Shown piece after piece: positions 1 through 5,742 of a stretch of DNA of 7,887 nt (position 1 is the stretch's first letter; each line of letters opens with the position of its first letter). Origin of the DNA: Polaromonas sp. YR568 (GTDB lineage: Bacteria; Pseudomonadota; Gammaproteobacteria; Burkholderiales; Burkholderiaceae); assembly GCA_945871335.1 (NCBI GenBank), contig CAMBWM010000108.1:1-7887 (forward strand), read 5' to 3'. Both the position numbers and the translations under genes were made by a program. The notes under the pieces were generated by a model. That model did not search any database. It was not told the DNA's origin and saw only the letters and a list, made by a program, of their open reading frames with translations.

Positions 1-246
1 GTTGTTCAAACGCGCGATGTACTACACAAGATAGACGAATATCTGGCGATAGCAGGATCTGATAAACGACATTTACTCAGCGTCCAGATCTGGCTCAAAG
101 ATATCACTGCGGACTTTGCGGGTATGAACAGTGTCTGGGCTGAGTGGGCACCAAAAGATGCCCTTCCAACACGCGCAACAGGCGAAGTTCATCTTGCATC
201 GCCCGATCTACTGGTTGAGATCATTGTGACGGCTGCCAAGATTTAA
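1..246 (+). CDS. RidA-family (YjgF/UK114) protein, C-terminal part
   Basis: The frame is open from the window edge and ends at TAA 244-246, giving the last 81 residues of a protein whose start lies outside the window. RidA-family proteins are small trimeric enzymes, usually about 115-130 aa, that hydrolyse reactive enamine/imine intermediates such as 2-aminoacrylate; some paralogues sit in catabolic operons. The fragment carries the typical second half: a helix with VLHKIDEYLAIAGSDK, the strand LSVQIWLKDI, then a PTRATGEVHLASPDLLVEI segment. In that segment Arg58 and Glu73 (fragment numbering) match the conserved Arg and Glu of the active site. Leucine codons here include no TTG, like the catabolic block and unlike aceE at the far end. 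It is on the same strand as the downstream operon but is separated from it by the lysR gene, so it probably ends another upstream unit. The family is clear; the specific substrate is not known. Confidence 0.85.
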   Translation, partial: VVQTRDVLHKIDEYLAIAGSDKRHLLSVQIWLKDITADFAGMNSVWAEWAPKDALPTRATGEVHLASPDLLVEIIVTAAKI

Positions 247-594
247 ATGCAAGCACACTCCTCATTCAGTTAACTATAGGCGTTTGCAAACCAGCTGGTC
301 ATTGTTTCTTACTTTGGACAATCAAGTGGTCGCCTAGTGGCAATTAGGGAGGCTATTGAATCGAAGAGGCTTGTCCCATTGGTATTCTCTTAATTTTGCA
401 GCACTCTTCACAAGGCAATTAAATTCTCTCTAGCTCACTGAGGTTTAGTTGCATTTGATACTGGCTTGCCCTGGACGGTATCAGAGCGTCCAGAGTCTGG
501 ACACTTTGGTTTGTGTTGAATTAACTTGATGCTGCTGGAAGTGGCAGGCCAGGTTATTTCACCGTAGGTTCCTGAATTATTCGATCAGCGACAG
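247..594. other. Intergenic stretch without a recognisable gene
   Basis: About 350 bp lie between the RidA stop and the lysR stop. Stop codons are frequent in all frames and no start with a good ribosome-binding site leads into a credible protein. The stretch is visibly richer in A and T than the flanking genes. It contains a 10-bp perfect palindrome at 290-299 (ACCAGCTGGT) and overlapping inverted repeats at 471-502. I see no tRNA, no transposase remnant and no classical stem plus T-run terminator for either flanking gene. Confidence 0.6.
471..502. repeat. Overlapping inverted repeats (three CTGGAC-like arms)
   Basis: CTGGACG at 471-477 pairs perfectly with CGTCCAG at 487-493 across a 9-nt loop. 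The second arm also takes part in another near-perfect dyad, GTCCAGA-G-TCTGGAC at 488-502. The middle arm can therefore pair with either neighbour, giving two mutually exclusive hairpins. No T-run follows on the plus strand, so a simple Rho-independent terminator is not supported. It could act in 3' processing or termination of either flanking transcript, or as a protein-binding site, or it may be chance. Confidence 0.4.
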
Positions 595-1491
595 TCACAC
601 TTCATCCCTCCAGTCAGCCATCAGATCAGCAATGAACGCCTCGCTAGACGGTGGTAATGATCGTCCGATCTTGCGAACGATGCCGATCCAGCGCGTGACC
701 GTGTAGTCATGTATCGGTTTGATGACCACGCCCGTGTGCATTGGAACGTCGCGTGCTGATACTGGCAGAACTGTAAGCCCCCGACCAAAGCGTACCATTG
801 CCAGCGCACTCGCTAGTGCCACGACCTCACAACTGCATACCGGCGTGCAACCCGCTTGCGAAAAAGCAGCATCAACAAGGCGACGGGCACTTGTTTCGCG
901 ATCCATTTGGATTAGCGGGTAAGCGGCAATGCGTTTAAGCGTCAGTCTGCGTACATTTACTAGCGGGTGGCCCGGCGGCAGAACAGCTTGCAGGCGCGCT
1001 TGAAGCAGCGGGGTGAAATCCAGTTGCGGCTCAGTTGAAGGCATGTCTGCAACTCCAAAGTCCACCTCGCCGCTGCGCACCATATCGAGTGTGCGACTGC
1101 CTGATGCGTCCTTAACCGCAAAGCCTATCTTCGGATGTCCTTGCTGGAAGCGCGCAATAGCCAGAGGCAGCACAGTGCTGGCAAATGACTGAAGGCACGC
1201 CAGCCGGACGATACCGCGGCGCCCAAGCGCAATATCTCGTGTTTCGGCAACTACGACATCAAACTCCTCCTGCAGTCGCTCGAATTTCAGCGACAGTTCG
1301 CGGCCAGCGCGAGTTATTTCGACAGTGCGGGTATTACGATCAAAAAGCTGAAGCCCCACATATTTCTCCAATTGGCGGATTTGTACAGTGAGTGCCGGCT
1401 GAGATACGTGCAGTTCGTGCGCGGCCCTGCTGAAGCTCGAGTGGCGGGCAACGGCTAGAAAGGCTCGGACCTGCCTCAGGTTTATATTCAT
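595..1491 (-). CDS. LysR-family transcriptional regulator of the divergent catabolic operon
   Basis: This is a 298-aa protein, a normal length for LysR-type regulators. The N-terminal winged helix-turn-helix spans about residues 3-62 and has the family hallmarks: LRQVRAFLAVARHSSFSRAA, the recognition helix VSQPALTVQIRQLE (29-42) and GLQLFDR (46-52). A linker helix to about residue 90 leads into the two-lobed periplasmic-binding-like effector domain (about 91-296). That domain includes a GEVDFGVADMPS segment and FGRGLTVLP before the last strands. The ATG at 1489-1491 matches the usual MxxLRQ start. An out-of-frame ATG lies 4 bp upstream, and the Shine-Dalgarno is weak, which is common in this family. 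It is transcribed away from the aldolase gene across a 90-bp intergenic region, the classical arrangement in which a LysR protein controls the divergent operon and itself. The effector is unknown and is presumably the substrate or an intermediate of the operon's pathway. Confidence 0.93.
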   Translation of the reverse strand: MNINLRQVRAFLAVARHSSFSRAAHELHVSQPALTVQIRQLEKYVGLQLFDRNTRTVEITRAGRELSLKFERLQEEFDVVVAETRDIALGRRGIVRLACLQSFASTVLPLAIARFQQGHPKIGFAVKDASGSRTLDMVRSGEVDFGVADMPSTEPQLDFTPLLQARLQAVLPPGHPLVNVRRLTLKRIAAYPLIQMDRETSARRLVDAAFSQAGCTPVCSCEVVALASALAMVRFGRGLTVLPVSARDVPMHTGVVIKPIHDYTVTRWIGIVRKIGRSLPPSSEAFIADLMADWRDEV

Positions 1492-1581
1492 TCATATAGG
1501 TTATTACAGTTATCTGAATTATTCAATTGTTTAATTTATTGATTGCGCAAAGAATCAGAAAAATTGCAGAGGAAATAACTC
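1492..1581. promoter_or_regulatory. Divergent lysR/catabolic-operon promoter region with palindromic candidate operator
   Basis: This AT-rich 90-bp region must hold both promoters. An imperfect palindrome at 1517-1536, centred on CAATTG (1524-1529) and flanked by AATTA and TAATT arms, matches at 8 of 10 symmetric pairs. A second, overlapping dyad is TCAAT (1523-1527) and ATTGA (1538-1542) with 10 nt between, close to but not exactly the T-N11-A LysR box. A weak plus-strand promoter reading is TTGTTT (1527-1532), 17 nt, then AAGAAT (1550-1555); this would put the operator over the -35. The site assignments are inference from symmetry and location only. Confidence 0.45.
1568..1573 (+). promoter_or_regulatory. 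Ribosome-binding site deciding the aldolase start
   Basis: AGAGGA lies 8 nt before the ATG at 1582, a good Shine-Dalgarno and spacing. It supports this ATG over the downstream in-frame ATG at 1636, although the protein family usually begins nearer the second one. A purine-rich stretch (GAGGGAAGTGGAAA) also precedes 1636, so internal initiation cannot be excluded. Confidence 0.6.
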
Positions 1582-2430
1582 ATGGCCCTCACGCCCACAG
1601 ATTCCGATAACCCAGCTGAGGGAAGTGGAAATCACATGCTTGACCGAATGCGCTCGGGCGCAACCGCCTGGGGAGTTGGCCTTCGCCAGGCGCGTACTGC
1701 CGATACTGGTCGCGCCATGAAGACTGCCGGCTGCGACTGGCTTTTCATCGATACAGAACATAACTCGATGCACCTGGACGTGGCCACGCAGATCTGCATA
1801 GCAGGGCAGGATGCAGGGGTGACACCAGTTGTGCGAGTACCAGGTGAAGACTATGCTCTGGCTAATCGCATGCTGGATAACGGCGCCATGGCCATCGTGA
1901 TGCCCCATGTAAACGATGCAGCGCAGGCTATTGCGTTCGCCAGAGCCTGCCGCTACCCGCCGCTTGGCAAGCGCTCGGTTGCTGCCGGACTGCCCCAAGT
2001 TAACTTTGCCTCCATGCCGTTGTCCGCCGCCATCACTGCAATCGAGCCGCGCATCCTGCTACTACCGATGGTCGAGACGCTCGAAGGTGCGCGCAATGTC
2101 AGATCGATTGCAGGCACGCCCGGGCTTAATGGAATCTTGCTAGGGATGACCGACTTGTCCATAGAACTGGGTGTACCTGGCGAGGTAACGCATCCTTCGG
2201 TCAGGGCTGTGGTGGCCGATACCATCGAGGCCTGCAGGGCAGAGGGCAAGTGGGTCGGCATTGGTGGTGTCGCAGATCCTTCTGTACTTCGTGAGTACAC
2301 CGCGTTAGGCATGAACTTTGTACTTATCGGCTCTGACCTTGGGCTGCTGATGGGTTCCGTAACCGCGCGAATATCGGCGCTGGCAGGAGAGGTAGCGCAC
2401 GCTGTACCGGCGAAAGGTAAAGCACAGTGA
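1582..2430 (+). CDS. HpcH/HpaI family class II (metal-dependent) 2-oxoacid aldolase
   Basis: The 282-aa protein belongs to the HpcH/HpaI aldolase family, cytosolic (beta/alpha)8 enzymes that reversibly cleave 4-hydroxy-2-oxoacids (for example 2-keto-3-deoxy sugar acids) into pyruvate or a related 2-oxoacid and an aldehyde, using a divalent metal. Expected motifs are in order: DWLFIDTEHNSMHLD with the catalytic His at 60; VVRVPGED with Arg85; GAMAIVMPHVN (101-111); RYPPLGKRSVAAGL (124-137); PMVETLEGARN with metal ligand Glu165; GMTDLSIELG with metal ligand Asp191; and a C-terminal GSDLGLL. All four family key residues are present, so it should be active. Residues 1-18, before MLDRMRSG, form a polar extension rich in Asp, Gly and Pro relative to relatives of about 255-265 aa. 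It is the first gene of the operon. Its TGA overlaps the GTG start of the next gene by 4 bp, suggesting translational coupling. Leucine codons are mainly CTG/CTT. The exact substrate cannot be read from sequence. Confidence 0.92.
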   Translation: MALTPTDSDNPAEGSGNHMLDRMRSGATAWGVGLRQARTADTGRAMKTAGCDWLFIDTEHNSMHLDVATQICIAGQDAGVTPVVRVPGEDYALANRMLDNGAMAIVMPHVNDAAQAIAFARACRYPPLGKRSVAAGLPQVNFASMPLSAAITAIEPRILLLPMVETLEGARNVRSIAGTPGLNGILLGMTDLSIELGVPGEVTHPSVRAVVADTIEACRAEGKWVGIGGVADPSVLREYTALGMNFVLIGSDLGLLMGSVTARISALAGEVAHAVPAKGKAQ

Positions 2431-3515
2431 AGATCACCCGTATAGACACTACAGTGGTCGAACTGACCCTTCCTAAACCAGCCATGAATTCGGCACGTAT
2501 CCCCATCAAGACTGTCGGTTGCGTGCTTGTTCAATTGCGCACCGAAAGCGGCGACACAGGGGAGGGCTTTGTTTACACCATGCGTGGCAGGCACATGGCG
2601 CCACTCAAGGCAACGATCGACTCGCTGGGCGAACTACTAATTGGGCAAGACTGCTCGGCCCCCGAGGCTCTTTGGGAAAAGCTCTGGAAGGAAATCTATT
2701 TCTTCGGCTTCACCGGCTTAGCGGTGATGGCTATCTCCGCGCTGGACACAGCCACCTGGGACGCCCACGCAAAGCGCCTTGGCCAGCCACTGGATGCGTT
2801 GTGGGGCCGACATTCCAGCAAGCTGCCTGCATATGCAAGTCAGGGCCTTTGGGCTGACCTGGGGCCGGACGAACTCGCTCGCGAGGCCGAAGGCTTTGTT
2901 AAGGCAGGCTGGCAGGCGATGAAGATGCGAACAGGGCGACCTGATATTGCAGAGGACGTTCGCTGCGTGCAAGCAGTACGGGAGGCTATAGGCGAAAAGG
3001 TAGCATTGATGACCGACAACAGCCGCTCGCTCACACTTGCCCACGCCATTCGACTGGGACGCGAGCTTGAAAAATTTAACCTGGCCTGGTTCGAGGAGCC
3101 GCTGCCTGCTCACGATCTGGCCGGCATCGCGCAAGTCGCCGCCGCGTTGGACACTCCTGTTGCCATCGGCGAAAACGACTACACGCGATATGGCTTTCGA
3201 CGGTTGCTTGAAACAAAGGCCGCCGACATCTGGATGATGGACTTGGCGCGCGTCGGTGGCCTGTCAGAGATGCGCAAGGTGGCGGCGTTGGCGCGGGCAC
3301 ACGACATACCCGTGTCCAATCACATCTTTACCGAGCACAGTTTGGCAGCTTGCGGCACCTTTTCGAACCTCAACTATGTCGAGTACATCGATTGGTTTGA
3401 GGAGCTTTTCGTCGAGCCCGTGCAGCTGGTCGATGGTTGCCTAGAACTCCCTGGCCGGCCGGGCCACGGATTTACTTTTAATCAGCGTGTCATCGACAAG
3501 TGCAGGGTTGCTTAA
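2427..3515 (+). CDS. Mandelate racemase/muconate lactonizing enzyme family protein (enolase superfamily), probable acid dehydratase
   Basis: This 362-aa protein has the two-domain enolase-superfamily layout: an N-terminal capping domain (about 1-125) and a (beta/alpha)7beta barrel. Relative to mandelate racemase numbering, recognisable residues fall at a constant +2 offset. They are Lys166 in AMKMRTG, metal ligands Asp197 (LMTDN), Glu223 (WFEEP) and Glu249 (IGEN), the Asp272/His299 dyad (MMDLARVGG, SNHIFTEHS) and the final Glu319 (VEYIDWF). The exception is the second Lys of the KxK motif, which is Arg168. The family removes the alpha-proton of a carboxylate; members epimerise or dehydrate hydroxy acids and acid sugars. 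With only His299 as an obvious general base, a dehydratase or one-sided reaction is more likely than racemisation. It starts at GTG 2427 with AAAGG at 2413-2417, overlapping the aldolase stop by 4 bp. The coupling to an aldolase fits dehydration to a 2-keto-3-deoxy acid followed by cleavage. The family is certain; the substrate is unknown. Confidence 0.92.
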   Translation: MKITRIDTTVVELTLPKPAMNSARIPIKTVGCVLVQLRTESGDTGEGFVYTMRGRHMAPLKATIDSLGELLIGQDCSAPEALWEKLWKEIYFFGFTGLAVMAISALDTATWDAHAKRLGQPLDALWGRHSSKLPAYASQGLWADLGPDELAREAEGFVKAGWQAMKMRTGRPDIAEDVRCVQAVREAIGEKVALMTDNSRSLTLAHAIRLGRELEKFNLAWFEEPLPAHDLAGIAQVAAALDTPVAIGENDYTRYGFRRLLETKAADIWMMDLARVGGLSEMRKVAALARAHDIPVSNHIFTEHSLAACGTFSNLNYVEYIDWFEELFVEPVQLVDGCLELPGRPGHGFTFNQRVIDKCRVA

Positions 3516-3520
3516 TTACC

Positions 3521-4780
3521 ATGGCAAGACTTGTCGCCCACAACATTGCTGACCTGCGGCTTGCCGCCAAGGCAAGGCTGCCCCGTGGACTGTTCGACTA
3601 TGTGGACAGGGGTACCGAAGAGGAGTTGTCCCTGCATAGCAACCGCAAGGCATTTGACGGTATTCAGTTCGTGCCACGCCCGCTCGTTGATGTTGCTACC
3701 CGCGAGCAGGGCACTGATCTACTGAACTCCAAGCTGGCCATGCCAATGGTCATTGCGCCGACCGGCATGGCGGGAATGTTATGGCACCAGGGAGAGATTG
3801 CTATTGCTCGTGCCGCAAAAGCGGCGGGTGTACCGTTCACGTTGTCGACCTACTCCATTACCCCGATAGAGGAAGTAGGCTTGGTGGGTGGAGATCTGTG
3901 GTTCCAGCTCTACCTTTGGTCCAGCATGGACATGTCACTCGAGCTCGTCAAGCGCGCGCAGAACGCGGGTTACAAGGCTCTGGTGGTCACCGTTGACAGT
4001 GTGGTCAACGGCAATCGCGAGCACAACCGACGCAACGGCTTCTCGGTTCCAATGCGTCTTACGCCGCGCAATATCTGGGATGGTGCGCTTCACCCGAGCT
4101 GGACTCTGGGCGTGATGGGGCGCTACATGTTGACAAGCGGTATTCCCGAATTTGCCAATTTTCCCAAGGACGTACGCTCGGATCTGCGTGGCCGTACCGG
4201 CGGCAACGGTCCTGCCACGTTGCCCAAGAACGAGTCCCAGAACTGGAATGACATACGCCGCCTTCGCCAGCTGTGGCAAGGCCCGCTTATTGTCAAGGGG
4301 ATCCTACACCCGCTGGATGCGATCAATGCCATCGACTGTGGTGCTGATGGCATTGTCGTGTCTAACCACGGCGGGCGTGCGCTGGATGGCGCATTGGCGC
4401 CGTTGCAAGCGCTGCCCGCGATTGTTACAGCCGTGCATGGCCGTGCGCGCATCTTGCTTGATGGCGCAGTGATCCGCGGTTCAGACGTGGTGAAGGCCAT
4501 CGCGCTAGGCGCCGATGCCGTCATGGTCGGCCGAGCTCCGCTGTGGGGTGTAGCCGCAGCCGGAGAAGCAGGGGTTGCACTGGCGCTAGCAACATATCGC
4601 AGCGAGATTGATCGCGTAATGGCGTATCTTGGTTGCCGCAGCATTGCCGAAATTCACCGAGACCTTTTGTACCAAGAGGGCCCTCACGCGCCGTCGTCTT
4701 TTAAAGGAGCAACAAATGAAAAATCTCAACATTCCGGGTGGTCTACGCCTACACCGAAGTCGCCGCAAGGTTCTAATTGA
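3521..4780 (+). CDS. FMN-dependent alpha-hydroxyacid dehydrogenase/oxidase ((S)-mandelate/L-lactate dehydrogenase family)
   Basis: From ATG 3521 this is 419 aa; a GTG at 3500 in the same frame would add 7 residues inside the previous gene and has no good ribosome-binding site. It is a TIM-barrel flavoenzyme that oxidises L-2-hydroxyacids to 2-oxoacids. Family residues visible: Tyr27 (FDYVDRGTEEE), Ser109 (LSTYS), Gln129/Tyr131 (QLY), Thr157/Asp159 (VVTVD), Arg166, Lys259 (IVKG), catalytic base His283 and Arg286 (SNHGGRALDG), Asp314 and Gly337/Arg338 (MVGRAPLWG). Residues 190-216 resemble the loop that makes P. putida (S)-mandelate dehydrogenase membrane-associated, so peripheral membrane binding and electron transfer to quinones is plausible. 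Two oddities stand out. The FMN-phosphate motif usually DGGVRRG reads DGAVIRG (314-320). The protein also runs about 35 residues past the usual family end (near residue 383), its last 21 codons plus the stop lying inside the Bug gene. Five bases separate it from the upstream stop. Confidence 0.9.
   Translation: MARLVAHNIADLRLAAKARLPRGLFDYVDRGTEEELSLHSNRKAFDGIQFVPRPLVDVATREQGTDLLNSKLAMPMVIAPTGMAGMLWHQGEIAIARAAKAAGVPFTLSTYSITPIEEVGLVGGDLWFQLYLWSSMDMSLELVKRAQNAGYKALVVTVDSVVNGNREHNRRNGFSVPMRLTPRNIWDGALHPSWTLGVMGRYMLTSGIPEFANFPKDVRSDLRGRTGGNGPATLPKNESQNWNDIRRLRQLWQGPLIVKGILHPLDAINAIDCGADGIVVSNHGGRALDGALAPLQALPAIVTAVHGRARILLDGAVIRGSDVVKAIALGADAVMVGRAPLWGVAAAGEAGVALALATYRSEIDRVMAYLGCRSIAEIHRDLLYQEGPHAPSSFKGATNEKSQHSGWSTPTPKSPQGSN
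4703..4709 (+). promoter_or_regulatory. Strong Shine-Dalgarno fixing the start of the Bug receptor
   Basis: AAAGGAG sits 6 nt before ATG 4716, a near-ideal site. It rules out the longer reading from 4629, whose extra 29 residues would precede a normal signal peptide. The site lies within the coding sequence of the upstream flavoenzyme, so ribosomes finishing that gene pass over it. Confidence 0.8.
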
Positions 4781-5732
4781 AGCCCTGGCTGCAGCCCTAG
4801 TTGGCGCAGGTCTTTCGGCTCAAGCGCAGTCAGGCGACTATCCAACTAAAGCTGTGACTTTTATTATTCCATACCCTCCGGGCGGTCTTGGTGATGCGGC
4901 ATGCCGCCGACTTGCACTGCGTCTGTCTGACATCTGGAAGGTGCCAGTGCCGGTCGAAAATAAACCTGGCGCAGCTGGCCTGCTCGGAGCTGGCATCGTT
5001 GCTAAGGCGCCAGCCGACGGTTATACGCTCATGTACACCATTCCAGAAACGCTATCCATAACCAAGGCGGCGCGGCAGAACCCGGGCTTTGATCCTGTGG
5101 GCGACTTCCAACCGATCTCGCTTAGTGTGTTGAGTAGTGTCGTTCTGACAGTGCCAGCGGACTCGCCACACAAGACGTTCAAGGACTTCATTGATTATGC
5201 AAAGAAGAACCCCGGTAAGCTCAACTTCGGTATTCAGGGTACTGGCAGCGGATTTCACCTTGCGCTTGAAGCATTAAAAGCTGCAGCTGCAGTTGACATC
5301 ATTGCGGTTCCTTATAAAGGTGCGGCGCCAGCAATGGTAGACCTGCTGGGTGGCAGACTTGACGCAATGATGGTGTCTACTTCGGTCACAATGCCGCACG
5401 TTCAGGCCGGTAAACTTCGTAACATCGCTATTGCAAGCAAGGACCGCATTGCGCAGGCGCCAGGGGTTCCAACTATTGGAGAAACTTACCCAGGTTATGA
5501 CTTTCCGGTAGGCCTCGCCGTATTTGTCCGTAACGGCACGCCCAAACCCATCGCCGACAAACTTACCGCTGACATTCGCAGGGTAATGAATGAACCGGCA
5601 ATGGTCGACTGGCTGGCCAGCGTGGCCAGCGTCACTTCCAACATCACGCCCGACGAGTTCAGAGTCCGGATCGCAAGGGAAGTGCCAACCTATCAGCAAC
5701 TTATGGACAAAGCAGGGATAAAGCTAGAATAA
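4716..5732 (+). CDS. Bug/TctC family periplasmic solute-binding protein (tripartite tricarboxylate-type receptor)
   Basis: The 338-aa exported receptor belongs to the Bug family, which is greatly expanded in Burkholderiales and binds carboxylates in the periplasm. Residues 1-37 form the signal peptide: a basic region with SRRKVL at 15-20, a hydrophobic stretch (about 20-34) and an AQA cleavage site after Ala37. The SRRxxL pattern resembles a twin-arginine signal, though Sec export is also possible. Mature-protein hallmarks are KAVTFIIPYPPGGLGD (45-60), VENKPGAAGLLGA (80-92), KAPADGYTLMY (97-107), VPYKGAAPAMVDLLGGRLDAM (198-218) and a GVPTIGETYPGYD segment (250-262). Length is close to family norm for a precursor. 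No TctA/TctB membrane components lie in the window, so it must share a transporter encoded elsewhere or act in sensing. Its place inside the operon implies that its ligand is the pathway substrate. Its start overlaps the flavoenzyme gene by 65 bp, and 10 nt separate its stop from the next gene. Confidence 0.93.
   Translation: MKNLNIPGGLRLHRSRRKVLIEALAAALVGAGLSAQAQSGDYPTKAVTFIIPYPPGGLGDAACRRLALRLSDIWKVPVPVENKPGAAGLLGAGIVAKAPADGYTLMYTIPETLSITKAARQNPGFDPVGDFQPISLSVLSSVVLTVPADSPHKTFKDFIDYAKKNPGKLNFGIQGTGSGFHLALEALKAAAAVDIIAVPYKGAAPAMVDLLGGRLDAMMVSTSVTMPHVQAGKLRNIAIASKDRIAQAPGVPTIGETYPGYDFPVGLAVFVRNGTPKPIADKLTADIRRVMNEPAMVDWLASVASVTSNITPDEFRVRIAREVPTYQQLMDKAGIKLE
5614..5631 (+). repeat. 9-bp tandem duplication inside the Bug gene
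   Basis: TGGCCAGCG occurs twice back to back, coding for Ala-Ser-Val repeated twice at residues 301-306 of the Bug protein. It keeps the frame and is probably a small slippage duplication or a chance codon match. Confidence 0.5.
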
Positions 5733-5742
5733 GTTTGTAGAA

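Noticed and set aside
1953..2594. Antisense open frame of 213 codons across the aldolase and enolase-superfamily genes
   Set aside because: It lies opposite two well-supported genes with full catalytic motifs, has low-complexity Ser/Pro/Thr-rich composition and shows no recognisable domain.
3500..3520. GTG start for the flavoenzyme inside the previous gene
   Set aside because: It has no good ribosome-binding site and adds 7 residues not expected in the family; ATG 3521 matches the usual start.
4123..4644. Antisense open frame of 173 codons across the flavoenzyme gene
   Set aside because: Its Ser/Ala/Pro-rich translation is typical of the reverse strand of GC-rich coding DNA; the plus-strand enzyme is certain.
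4696..4706. Programmed -1 frameshift site at the T/A run
   Set aside because: The run does not fit the X-XXY-YYZ slippery pattern in the reading frame, and a simple lost stop explains the overlap better.
4629..4715. Longer start for the Bug receptor
   Set aside because: The 29 extra residues would precede a normal signal peptide, while ATG 4716 has a near-perfect AAAGGAG 6 nt upstream.
1582..4780. Calling this a mandelate (mdl) operon
   Set aside because: The racemase homologue lacks the second catalytic Lys, and benzoylformate decarboxylase and benzaldehyde dehydrogenase are absent; the aldolase points elsewhere.
5277..5295. CTGCAGCTGCAG palindrome
   Set aside because: It is a run of alanine codons inside the Bug gene and needs no regulatory explanation.
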